Shown here: positions 37,457 through 48,385 of the stretch, one piece after another
Layout: the number at the start of each line of letters is the position of its first letter
Numbering within the stretch: position 1 is the stretch's first letter
Source of the DNA: Serpula lacrymans var. lacrymans S7.9
Taxonomy: Eukaryota; Basidiomycota; Agaricomycetes; Boletales; Serpulaceae
DNA length: 64,000 nt
Assembly: GCF_000218685.1 (NCBI RefSeq)
Contig: NW_006763305.1
Location: 346,111-410,110 of the forward strand
Direction of reading: 5' to 3'
Program-made: the position numbers and the translations under genes
Notes under the pieces: model-generated
Databases searched by the model: none
The model's input: the letters and a program-made list of their open reading frames with translations, nothing else
What the model was told of the DNA's origin: nothing

Positions 37457-38290
37457 ATGTGTTGAGCAAAACAAAGAAATAGAGCAATGTTGTGCTCGGC
37501 AACTGTCAATTTGTTACGCGGGACAGCAGCATTATTGTTAATATATTTGACGAACTTCCCTGTGATCATTTCATCAATAAGATAAACTGCTGCACGTCCA
37601 TCCTTTTGGTCTTGAGATACTGCAAGTGCACAGTTCACCATGCGAAGACAAGGATAAGAAATTGATTGGGAGGATGAGTATTGAGCTAAGTAATCTGCAA
37701 TAAAGTCATAAGTTAAGCCCATCAAGCTCGACCCCCAGTAGAGGCAGTTTGACTTGTCCAACATGTATGCAAGATCGTCTTGCATTGCATATTGTTTTTG
37801 GCCAGCGGATAATGCATCTCTAAAAAACAGTTGTTTGGCAACAAAGATCCCTTCCCTGAAGAATGCAGCATTGTAATGGGGCTGAGTGCTGATAGGAACC
37901 ATATTAATGGGATGACATGTCTTGAAACTCCCGGGGGCAGTAATCATTGCATTGGTTCTTGTATCAACAGAGAGCATGACAGTCCTACAATGGGCCTTAT
38001 TATCAATGGTGAAAAGTATGCGCTTTTTCATAAGGTCGCTAAAAGGTAGTTGGGGTATCGGAAATATGAAATAAATCCCCACATCACAGCTTACTTGAGC
38101 GGAACATCAGGTAATTATCATGTTTAAACTGACAAACTTACAGATTGGTTTTGCCTGGCATTGAACATCTACTTGTGCAGCGAGAACTTGCTCTAAGCTT
38201 TCTTTCTCCGGAATGAACAAAGGGGGTCGAGTTTCAGATGGCGGAATAGCGGTACTGAAGTGATGGCTGGCTGGCTATAACGTAGAACAG
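37457..38290 (-). pseudogene. Alpha-type protein kinase, truncated by a repeat
   Basis: Two exons are visible: an upstream one with ETRPPLFIPEKESLEQVLAA and one from about 38090 with QPHYNAAFFREGIFVAKQLF, SLMGLTYDFIADYLAQYSSS and VYLIDEMITGKFVKYINNNA, then HNIALFLCFAQH. These are the N-lobe and hinge of fungal alpha-kinases (FVKYINN and FLCFAQH are characteristic). The C-lobe with the zinc-binding and Gly-rich loop is missing because the family C repeat begins at this point; the last residues before the stop come from the repeat. It is divergent from the integrase gene at 38380. Confidence 0.75.
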
Positions 38291-38379
38291 CATAATGTAT
38301 TGTGAGTTCCCATACATGCTGCTCACAGCCGCTATATCAATATACAAGGTGTAGGTTATCTCTTCTAAAAAAGAGACAA

Positions 38380-39850
38380 ATGGTTTGGTGCGTGAAGAGC
38401 ACACAAGGATTTAACCACACAATTGAGAGTATTGGACCAGGAATTGAACACCTTCAAGCAAGGTTCCCTCTGCAGGGATCACACGACATGAGGTTGATGT
38501 TGCGACAGGAGGAAAATATATGGGTATCATGGTAAGCATTCTTGATTAAAACTAAGGCATTTTTCTCATCTCGCATGATATACAGAGAACTCATCTTACA
38601 TTACATGAATACTTACTATCATGAAGAGGTTCTTGCACGCCGCCAACAAAGATTGAAACAAAGCTATTTCTGGACAGCAGGCATTAACGACATATGGTGT
38701 TTTGAGCAACACAATAAGTGGAGGTGTTTCCAACTCTTTCTGCATGTCTGACTGGAGCCCTTCTCTGGTTAGGTCCTCTGGCTGAAGACATGGTGGACAA
38801 ACTGCAATCCTCAATTAATCTGCGGATGGTATTGTGACACGGTGGAGGCCCTTGGAGGTATGTACACCATGATAACTTTAAGTGTACTTCTTAATTTAGT
38901 TGTCAGTAATGCTGCTGTTGACACAGAGCAATCCGGGTACAGAGAACAACAGTATTGCAAACAGGCATACCATGCTATGTCACCTACAAGGCCCCAGCCT
39001 AGCAAGGACACTACAACATGCGTTTGGGGCTCTCATCGAAACATCAAACCCGAAATATTTTGGAATCAACTTTGTCAATATTGGAGCCCAGGCTTCGAAA
39101 CACTTCTGCAACAAGGCCTCGACAATGGATGGTACAATCCTGATATCACCTTGCATCGGTGAGATTATTCGCTATAAACTTATAACAACACACATTACTC
39201 ACAGACAAATTGTAGACTAGTTTTTCATTACATCTTTATTCCATGGCTTAAAATGGAGCTAGATCTCTTCATATCCAGATTCAACCGCACTGCACCTTGG
39301 CATAACCCAATAAAAATATTACCACACGGGCGTCCCATTAACATTTTTACAAAACTTGACCAGTTCAAGTCTTGTGATTTTGCAGTAAGGGCTCCCCCAT
39401 ATCATTGTCATATCCACTAACTACAAATATTGTATCTACAAGATTAAGTTACATCCACCTTACCTCAAAGAGGTATGCCTCAAGTACGCCCCTCCGGACC
39501 ACTTTGTTTTCAACCTTGTACCCCCTGCATTTGCTACCGAGGCCCATGCCTTCCTTCAACGCTCAGGATCGCCTGTTGTTAATTGCAATAACGCATGGGT
39601 TATCTTTCACAACACGCTAGCTTACTTTGAATCCATAGTGAATGATGATCCCGAGCTTCAAACAGCTATTGCTTCCCACCCTGAAGTTCTGGTGGATGGG
39701 TTGGTGGGCATAAAATACATGCCAGTGGTCAATATGCCGCCTTACCCCACACAAAGTGATAGTGGATCTGAGGTGGTGTATTTGTCGGATGAGGGTGGCT
39801 CTGATTTTGAAAATAGTTGGACCGATGATAGCGAGTCGCCCGATCATTGA
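38380..39850 (+). CDS. Integrase-core (DDE) protein of the Agaricomycete type, possibly degraded
   Basis: Order: IESIGPGIEHLQARFPLQGS, MRLMLRQE, intron, ILHYMNTYYHEEVLARRQQR, YFWTAGINDIWCFEQHNKW (first Asp region), LVLWLKTWWTNCNPQLICGW, then TQSNPGTEN (second acidic region, here Asn rather than Asp), IETSNPKYFG/NIKPEIFWNQLC, VFHYIFIPWLKMELDLFISR, KILPHGRPINIF and a C-terminal PDHFVFNLVPPAFATEAHAF. This is the integrase-like gene family common in Agaricomycetes, of unknown role and perhaps transposon-derived. A possible CGA-to-TGA change at the first exon junction and frame shifts around 38860-39000 make it uncertain whether it is functional. Confidence 0.65.
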
Positions 39851-39908
39851 TTGAACTTAGGATCTATCTTCACGTGTGAAAACTCGAGTATTCACAAATA
39901 CAATTATT
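39841..39908 (+). repeat. Long direct repeat, left copy
   Basis: Runs from CGATCATTGA through CACGTGTGAAAACTCGAG to CAAATACAATTATT. It recurs at 41184-41247 with a 4-base deletion and one transition-type swap. It begins at the integrase stop codon. Confidence 0.85.
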
Positions 39909-40099
39909 CCTGGTCCCGAAGGAGACTAGGTGTCTCAACAATTAATAGTCTGTGCAAAATGTATCGGTTGGTCGGTACGATGTCCGTGATTATAAATTGT
40001 AGCGCCATCTGGCACCAGTCCCCGACTCCGGTGGTTGCCCATGAAAAAGTTGTGCGGTTTTCAACATGTACGGCCACTCAGCCACAGGCAACACTCTAA

Positions 40100-40392
40100 T
40101 TGTATCTCCTCATGGGGAACTCAATCATTTAACCTTGAACTTTTGTTGTTTACAAATTTTTGTTCTTCGAAAGTGAATTTCAGAATTCAGTCAGAGTTTC
40201 ATTATTTGATAAGCGGCACGTTGCCCCATTCCGACCCATTCCCGTGTCATCGCCTCTGCCGCCTTACGATTTCGTCCATACGAAAATTTCACTACCACAA
40301 CCGAAAAACCCGCCTTTTCGACTGGATCACAAACCGCTTCACGGACTGCGGCACTAAGATTCTTGGGACAAGAATATAAAAGGGGGGGGTAA
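40100..40392 (+). mobile_element. Tail of a second gypsy element
   Basis: Sequence before a G-rich tract (AAAAGGGGGGGGTAA at about 40378-40392) that directly abuts a TG-starting LTR, the normal layout of a gypsy polypurine tract and 3' LTR. Coding content is too short to name domains. Confidence 0.5.
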
Positions 40393-41088
40393 TGTAAGGA
40401 CCGTTTTATTATTTTCTTCTTATCCTCGTTATGTCTTGGCTCTCGAACGCTTTTCCCGTTACACCTCTGGCTCTAGGGCTAGAGGTATCCTTTGCCATCT
40501 TACTTCTCATAGCCCTCACAGGCTTTCTTAACCATCGCTACCACTTTATATCACAGATCAAAGACTGGGCATCGCTCCCAGCTAGCCAGCACACTGGGTA
40601 GGGACTGGTAGTAGGCATCTCGCCAACCAGCTCCAAGCCCCAGTAAAGCCTGCTGATACTAATAACGCCTTATCTAGAATCGTACCTCATCATGAGGATA
40701 CGGTTCCTGACCACGCGTGACAATCTTCTATTATTAGTACAAGTCTCTCACCTGCTGATTAATCAAGTTAGAAAGTCGTACGATAGTTGCTTCCCCTTTT
40801 TCTTATTGGTTGATTAATTCCTCAGACCACTTTTCGTATATTCTCTTTTCGGTCTGAGGAACAGACAGTTCTCTATATAAAGCCGTACCTATTCATGTAT
40901 AGCTCCTTAGCTTTCTATTACTGAATTTACCCGCTTTACTCCTCAACAAGAACCTTTGAAGCTTACCTCTCAAAGTCCTCTACTCGCTATATTAGCGTCT
41001 GTCGACCTCAAGCTCATTGGACCCTTACTCCCTGCAAGTGCAGAAGGAGATAGGTTTAGTTTTTGTTATAGTTTATCGTTGCCTCACA
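40393..41088 (+). mobile_element. LTR, family B, plus-strand copy (3' LTR)
   Basis: 696 bp, TGTAAGGACC to TTGCCTCACA, matching 21173-21867 inverted. The preceding polypurine tract shows it is a 3' LTR rather than a solo LTR. No 5-bp duplication, as expected if the 5' part of the element was lost. Confidence 0.85.
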
Positions 41089-41183
41089 CTGCGCCCCCCA
41101 TCTATGAATCGATATATATGCATTTACTCGATCCGTGATTATCACTGCCGGCCCTGGGGGCCAGGGATGCCCGGAGGGCCGTG

Positions 41184-41247
41184 CGATCATTGAACTTAGG
41201 ATCTACTTTCACGTGTGAAAACTCGAGTATTCACAAATACAATTATT
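41184..41247 (+). repeat. Long direct repeat, right copy
   Basis: See 39841-39908; the pair flanks the gypsy tail and its LTR. Confidence 0.85.
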
Positions 41248-42108
41248 AGATTTAATACCTAGTATGGGTTTCCAGTAAGGTTCTTCGGACAATGGAAAAT
41301 ATCAACCCGGCACTCCCGGCTGAAGTGCTAAACGAGCCGTAACCAAACAACCACCATATATAACGGCTTTTTGGTCTTGTGACCATGATCTTAGTCTTAG
41401 AATACATTACTTCAAACAGCTGTACCTTGGCCTTAGCGTCACTTATTCCTGGACCCGTAGGTTCCAGTTCCAAAGCACAAATTTCCGCTGCGTTTTCCAA
41501 GGACCTTTTAGTCATTACTCATTTACGTTTACGCTTCCTTTCCTTTCTCGCACTTTCGGCTCATTGCGTCTATTGTCACGTGGCTACCTTGGTGCTACTC
41601 ACTCTTGCATCCATTGTACGTTGTTGCTCTGTGATCGCTGTAAAGGCCGCACAAAATGTTAACTGTTGTAATGGCCTGCTGTGTGATCTGGACACAGCCG
41701 GGGCCAGGTCTGCCCCAGAGGGCAATGGTTATGAGCCTTTATTGGCTTGATCTAGCTTGACGCGGCTTGACACAGCTTGATATACCTTGACGTAGCTTAC
41801 AAGTGAAAATAAGACACCTAAGATGCATGTAAATTTCCTGATGCACAGCAACAACACCAAAATTTTTGCGAAAAGTTGTTTATATGAAAAGCGATGTACT
41901 AGTTACAAAAATGATTTTCTGTACTTAAACACCTATTTCTGACATTTTTCAAGCCCTCACTCGAAGTCCCCTAGTCATCTTTGGTGAGGATTTCGTCCTC
42001 ACAAAAGGGCGATGAGTGGTCCCAGCCTGTTCGCAGTGTCGAGAATGTATATGAGCTATGTTGATAGGCGATGAACACAAGCGAACAAATGGCTGAGTAC
42101 GAGCCTAA
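41248..42108. other. Gene-poor stretch with 10-bp minisatellite
   Basis: At 41745-41800 the unit GCTTGAYNYR repeats with an exact 10-bp period (GCTTGA at 41745, 41755, 41765, 41775; CCTTGA at 41785; GCTTAC at 41795). No gene recognised. Confidence 0.65.
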
Positions 42109-43676
42109 TGAAAGTGCACCTTCCTCTCCTGTTATACATATTTTACACAAAGCAAAGATAAAATCATAATAGAAGTACATTCTTATCAAAACAACCAAAT
42201 TCCATTGTTCTCGTTAGTACTGTTTCAAGCTTAAGTCCTCCGTGTTTCTTCTACTCCTTCAACACCTCCTCTAAAACCCACTGCGTCAACGCGTTCGCAA
42301 CTTCCTCTCCATGCGACAAAATCACCCAATGATCAGCATCAAAATCACGTATCGTCGCATTGGTGCAGTGCTTCCCCATTGCAGCACGTCCCAGAGACGC
42401 CACGCAAATTTGGTCTTGTAAAGCTGCGCCGAAAAAGGTGGGGTGAGAGATGTCGTAGCGGGAGACCGGGATGGCTATAGCGCGAAGTACCAATCCGGTG
42501 AATAGGGTTGTTAGCTCGATAGTCAAAGGACACGAGCTCGATGCGCACCTTTATCATCCTCGGCGCTAAGCGAAGGCTTGTCCACCATAAGCTTGTACCA
42601 ATTCAGGCCCCCCTGAATGCCGTCTCTCAAGAAGTGCTTAGATTGTTGAGCTTTGTCCTACATATAGCCTAGTTTAATGAGTGAATCGAGGGCTGTAACA
42701 TGAAAGGACGGACCTCTTCAGTGAGGTAGTGCGGAAGGGGACCTTTGCGATCAGCTTGCACCCATGCTCTCAACGCTCCCAATGGCGCCATGTTGGATCT
42801 CCACAGCAACGGATCATGTGGAAATACTATACTGTGGAAAGAATCCCACTATACAACAAAGTATCAGCATTATCAACACCCCGAGCAAGTCCCATAACTT
42901 GACACAACCATGTTCAAAGACGACAATTACTCACATGTTGCTCGATCACCTTATCCGATCCCCCTTCCGCGAAGAACTCCCAGTAGCCAAACTGATCGTA
43001 CCCCAAGATGCTACGCGACATTTCAATGTGCTTTTGGTAATCATACACTGTAACCGGAGCGGTATAGGAAACCGCAAAGAACGCAAAGGCAAGGAAACGC
43101 TCTGGGTAGAAGTTCGCAAGACGAGACGTTACTTTTGAGCCCCTGGACGAAAGCGGCGATGATCGACGATGTTAGAACCGTTGAATGAGAGCGTGAATCA
43201 GGTTAGTACAAACGCACCAATCGTGACCAACAGCTACGACTTTCTCGACCTTCTCAAAATCAAGGATATCGATCAGGTCCTTGCAGACCTTGCTCGCAAC
43301 ATACTCTGCAGTGTCCTTCGGCTTGTCTGTCAAACCATAACCCAGCAAATCAGGGACAAGCACTCCAAATCCACCCTTGAGGAAGAAGGGCGCGACGCGA
43401 TGCCAATCGTACGACGTAGACGGGAAACCGTGGATAAGCAGCAACACGGGCTTGGCCACATCAGTAGGAGGAGAGTAGAAGTAGTGGTATTTTATTCCAC
43501 GAGAGGTGGTGAGATCTTTGAAAAGGGATTCATCCATGACTGTAGTAAATATGCGAGATCAGAATGAAGATAATATTGTGGGGTCTACCTTGGATCCTAG
43601 GGCTCCCAAGTGCATGCTTGCGTATATACACAAAAACCGGGCCATTGTACGAAATCAAGATTCATAAGCTTACAGA
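42109..43676 (-). repeat. Segmental duplication, copy 2 (hydrolase locus, empty transposon site)
   Basis: Inverted copy of 8021-8042 plus 16554-18102. Near 43640-43655 it preserves the uninterrupted sequence into which the Plavaka element inserted in copy 1. Confidence 0.9.
42251..43537 (-). CDS. Epoxide hydrolase (alpha/beta hydrolase), copy 2
   Basis: Exons 43218-43537, 42935-43142, 42714-42848, 42549-42657, 42251-42474: same exon lengths as copy 1, 331 aa, no stops. HGFPSTSYDW, GHDWGS and DADHWV are conserved. Differences are mostly conservative (for example DQSLF to DESLF, GHDQF to GYDQF, VASLG unchanged); intron 4 is 5 bp shorter. Both copies therefore look functional. Confidence 0.92.
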
Positions 43677-44058
43677 AGGGTATACGTAGTCACAAAGACA
43701 TCGGGCAAGTCACAAATTTTCTAAACATGTTTTATTCAAGAACTATATACTTGAGGGGTATGATATGAATATGGTATGGATCTATAGCTAGTCGACGACG
43801 AGACAAGGGTATGAAGTACACGATGATAGGAGCATAAGACACTACAGTACAGTCAAAGTTCGACAAAAGCCCTCGCAGAGGTACTTTAGCTAGAATATAT
43901 AGGAAATGGAAAACATATTCTGCGGAGTGCATAGAGTAACGGATTAAAGGTATCACACAAGAGTCAAACAAACAGCGAGGTATCAACAAGACAAAAAGTA
44001 CAACGAGCTTACAACAAATATAAACATTAATAATGTTATGAGGATGGAGATAACCACA
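43677..44058. other. Intergenic
   Basis: Hydrolase copy 2 upstream flank and FYVE gene 3' flank; nothing else recognised. Confidence 0.5.
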
Positions 44059-45290
44059 TCAGAAAGTCGACAGCTGGAAGGGGCTTCTTGCGAGGACTAC
44101 GGATTCGGGGATTCCCTGGAATCTATATTGGAATTCTGAAACATAAAGAAATTAGATTAACTCTATCAAGAGTGACGATATCAGGGTCTTTCTTACCTCC
44201 GTCTCGTACAATGGGATTCGAGCGCCGTCTGCGTTGTTCCTCCTCTTCACGCTCCATTTCTAATTCAAACGAGGCCTTGCAACCGGGGATACGCAGACCA
44301 TGTTTTGGAGGCGACTGCTTTGGTTCCCATCGGCCGCCGCCAGTAGCTTTACATATTGCACTCGAGCGTCGAAGGGGATATGCATCGAGTTCCCCAAAGG
44401 AACGTTCAGGCATCTCGGCAATAGATGACGTCAAAGCCGAGGGGAAGAGTGTGTTACGATTGCTTAGTTGAGATGAACTCCGTGCAATACGTATTATTGG
44501 AGTCATGGTGGCAGAGTGAGTGATGGGTGAAGCGCAAACTGAGGAGGAGAGCGAAGACGTCCCCGACACGAAAGGTGATGTGCGTACAGAGACAGGCGTA
44601 GAGGGTACAAGGTCAGGAGTCTTGGGAGAACTGCATCCATGAATCTGGTCCCAACAACCATCACAGACTTTGCCCATGATGACAGGCGATGACGACGACT
44701 CGAACTCAAATATGGGAACATTACGAGGAGGATGAAGGAAGTCCAAATTTGAGGCATCAAGTAGGGGAGTGGAGCGTGTTGTACACTGACTGCAAAAGAC
44801 GCCACCACATTTTCTACAATGCTGTAATAAATTACGGTTAATAGGATGTAAAAAGGCGGGTAACTGGGCGAACTTACGTGACGACGTTCGAGGACGGAGA
44901 ATCTTACACGACAAAAGAAGGTATCGCAATTCGAAGCAAGAGAATCGGGCTGAAAAGTAGGCGCGATTAGAAGATGGGTACTTGATGGTGGTGATTGAGC
45001 ATGATCGTGTGTATCTAAGCTTACCTTCCACAGGTCTTTCGGAAGTAATACAGCCAGGTGTTCGTTTGTTCTGGTAGGGATAGACAAACTGAGGCGTGGC
45101 GAGGCGTTTGAAGGTAAAGAGCGCGTAGATGAGCCTGTGGATAGTACTGCATTGAATACGAGGCCAATGGCTACAGGGTGAGCGACATACCTGATTCTGG
45201 CTGATCTTCAGGCGAGAGAGGCACGATACTTGCGATGCAAGAATGTGCACGAGAAGCAAAGTCTACAAAGGTGGCGGCAAGGACAGACAT
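44059..45290 (-). CDS. FYVE zinc-finger protein
   Basis: Exons 45191-45290, 45025-45134, 44878-44949, 44197-44821, 44059-44135; total 984 nt, about 327 aa. FYVE signature assembled over three exons: WKPDSLASNCDTFFC (the WxxD), RVRFSVLERRHHCRKCGGVF (the RRHHCRxCG phosphoinositide motif), CSQCTT, and C-terminal CDGCWDQIHG. It should bind PtdIns3P on endosom/vacuole membranes. The C-terminal 200 residues are Ser-rich and then basic (EREEEEQRRRRSN). Function beyond membrane targeting is unknown. The start ATG lies in a clean first exon. Confidence 0.85.
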
Positions 45291-46316
45291 TAAAGGATGA
45301 TGAAGTATGGGGAGGCAGAGACGCAAGAGAGCCCAGAATAGCGGGGGATAGTTATATAGGCCGGTCCATGTTCGATATAGAGAAAGATGCGTGCGAAACG
45401 GATTCAGATCTGTTGCCACAGCGCTAAAAGTTTTTATTTCATTTTCTTCCGCTTTACGAAACTCGAATAAGCGGAGTCGAAAAATAATTACGCCGGCATC
45501 AGTACGGAAGTACTTACGCCAGCCGTTGGTGCTCCCTCCCCACTTGCATGTCGAGTACCAGGCCAGATGGACAGCGAGCACCTCGTATCATATCTGGCTC
45601 CTATCTGGGCCATCTTTACCACCGTACCGTAAGGCATTGCTGATATGATGTGCATCAGCGGTCTCCAAACTTTGGACGGAACCTTGACGAGCATCGAACT
45701 CAAAGTCCGCGGAACTTCGCGGCAAGAGCTGGCCGGAATGCCTTGGGAGGCTATATATGGCAACTTTGGAAGGCGGGCCGATCCCTGCCGACACTGAGAG
45801 GGCTATTTGCAAAACTTAAGGGCCAACTTGTAATAAACAACGTGGAAGCGGCAAACTGGACCAGACCATCCAATCGCGTGTGTCCATCCACGACATTCTC
45901 ACCAATGGCTCATCGATGGCACGCGACTACAAGACTGGGTGTACATCGCCTATACATCATACACTATCCTATACATCTATCTCCAGCCATCAGTATCCGT
46001 TATCTCTGCACAGACCCAATCATCATATCATGATGGCAGACCAGTGCTATACTTTGTTCGAGTCTGTACACCTCAGCCTGTAAAGCTTGCTCTCCTGAAC
46101 CGCTTACGGCAAGCCCCGGTAACGTTAACCTTGAGGCGCATGCAAGCCTGAACTTCAAATACTTACGAAAAAATATACCCGACACTTGCCATCTCGCGCG
46201 AAATCTTCGGTCCCTGCATCATGTGTACTGCGCCTTCCCGGCAATCTTCTGATTTTTCAAAGACATTCAGACACTGCTTTTTTTTGTTCTTTCTGCTCAC
46301 CTTCGACATTGTGCTA
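45291..46316. other. Intergenic
   Basis: No gene recognised; short ORFs on both strands lack family features. Probably the FYVE promoter and the 3' region of the next gene. Confidence 0.5.
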
Positions 46317-47985
46317 TTAGCTGTCCTGTGTCTCACGCAGCCACACCCTCTCAGACACTGCCAACACCATCTGGCCACAGACTTCATCTATCACGGGCCT
46401 CCGCCCTCCGGTGCAGCATCTCTGCGACGTACCGTGACATGTCTTCGAGCTAACAGCGTTCTCTTCCGTCGGGTTCGCGTGCTTCTCCACTGACATATGG
46501 ATATGCCCAAGGAGATTAGCAAGGGCACCTAGAATACCCTCCCGTAGTAGGCCGTCACCCCGCGTAGAAGAAAGACAACTCCTCGCTGTTAGATCCAAGA
46601 CACTGCACAGGTACCAGATAGAATCCTTCGTCGATAAGGTTGCGAACCGACATTCTTGAGAGCGACCGGTACGAGTGGGCCAAGAAGAACTTCCACCCTT
46701 CGAAATGTCCGAACCTTCTTTGTCATTTTCATATGTGCGGGATGGACATTGTAGTAATTGGGTAAATATCTTATCCAGTTCGCGGATGGCCTGCAGCGTC
46801 ACGTACTCCCTAACGCTGCCAAAGCAACCAATGACATGAGAATAGGTCTTGGCCGTGCGGAACTGATTACTCAGTTTGTCCAAAATGGACAACACATTAT
46901 TAACAAGTCCGAGGACATCCATCCGTAAATCGATAACTTCTTGAATCTGGACCTGCTTGTCCTTTTTTGCCTTCTTGCCGCTGACGTTGAATGTCTCCAG
47001 GATATTCGCATGTGAAAGAGGTTGGATGGATTGTATCAGCGGGTCTAGGATGGTTGTAGTAAGAAGTTTCATCATCTCATTAATAGAACCGCCTTTAATT
47101 GCTGTGGGTATCTTTGATTTCTGTTTCCCTTCTAGCGTAATGATCTGTGGAATGACAGACGAAAGTAAGTGGGACAATAAAATGGATACAATCTTGAAGA
47201 GTTCAGGGGATGACGGCAAAAGTCGTTTGGGAGGCAACATTGTCTTTAAGCATGCCGCGAGAACTTCGAAAGCCTGTCTTGCAGTCGCAGTGATGCGTAC
47301 GATTGAGCAAGGACCCTCCTCAGGTGATAAAAGCTTGTGCAAAGCCAGGTGGGTGGCGAAGATAGATGTAGTACAAGGTAGGTTTGTGGAGATGAGACCT
47401 GTTCACGAATAGCACGCCTTCAGCGAAAATACAATGTCTTTTCCAGTACAGAGTCAGGGGGGAGCAATGGACATACGATCTTTCAGCTTTTCATAGTCAT
47501 ATTTTAGAGATGCGAGGTCGGCTGCAAAATTTGATGATCCACGCTGTGTCTTCTTTTTCTTACTTGCAGGAGAGCTAGGAAGCGAAGGCGGTGGAAGGGA
47601 GTTGCCTACATTATCGCTGGCACGCAAGGACACAAGTTCTGCACCAGTTAATCACTTATTTAAACACCAAATATCAATCATTGACTTTGTTCGACATACC
47701 GCTCAGATCGCTGTCATATTTTTTCTGTAGATCCGTGAGGTTACGTTCCAGCAGCAGGACGCGTTCTCTCCATCGACCTTCTTCCGAGTTTGAAGCATGT
47801 TTTGTAGGGAACTTTGCTCTGAGATCAAGGAGGTAGGCTGGGGTGGTGTCAGTATATCCATGGACTCCAATCCAATGCATGAGACAGAAAAAATCGGCGC
47901 ATACATGCGTAAGACTGTTCAGGGGGTTTGTGTTTTTGAACACAGAGAGCCTGCGAGGTTGTGGTCGGGTGTATTCAGAATTCAT
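46317..47985 (-). CDS. Uncharacterised helical protein with N-terminal coiled coil
   Basis: Three exons are clear. The upstream one carries LLDLRAKFPTKHASNSEEGR and ERVLLLERNLTDLQKKYDSD (coiled coil). A middle one (about 47477-47640) has a basic SPASKKKKTQRGS patch and LASLKYDYEKLKDR. A long last exon ending with TAA at 46317 has alpha-helical repeats: ARQAFEVLAACLKTMLPP, LFKIVSILLSHLLSSVIPQI, DVLGLVNNVLSILDKLS. No family recognised; the fold looks ARM/HEAT-like. The true start is unresolved: the Met at 47985 and another near 47885 are candidates. Confidence 0.6.
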
Positions 47986-48385
47986 TAAGGTCGTGAATAC
48001 ACGAGTGCATCGTCTGGGAAGCTCACAATTGTTATTCGAATTCTTTCAGATGGTGTTATATCCTTAACCATACTGTGCGTAGGTGAGAAAGGATCAGGTA
48101 TATCAGACGTAGTCTGTGGTTAAGTAACGTTAACCTTGGGAACGCGCGACGTCAACAACCAATATATCTAAAAGCGTGATTATTACCAGGATACACCCTA
48201 AGAAATAGTTTACTGTAAAGTTTCGACAGCAGAGGTAGCGCGACGAATGTACCAAAATACGATATACAAAGGGAAGACATACAAATAAGAACACCAGATA
48301 TTGACATCACACTATCATCCCAATACGTGGACATTATTGGTATATCTGCTACGATAGTCTTGGAAAATGAGAACAGGGGTTGAAT
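47986..48385. other. Intergenic
   Basis: Nothing recognised. Confidence 0.4.
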
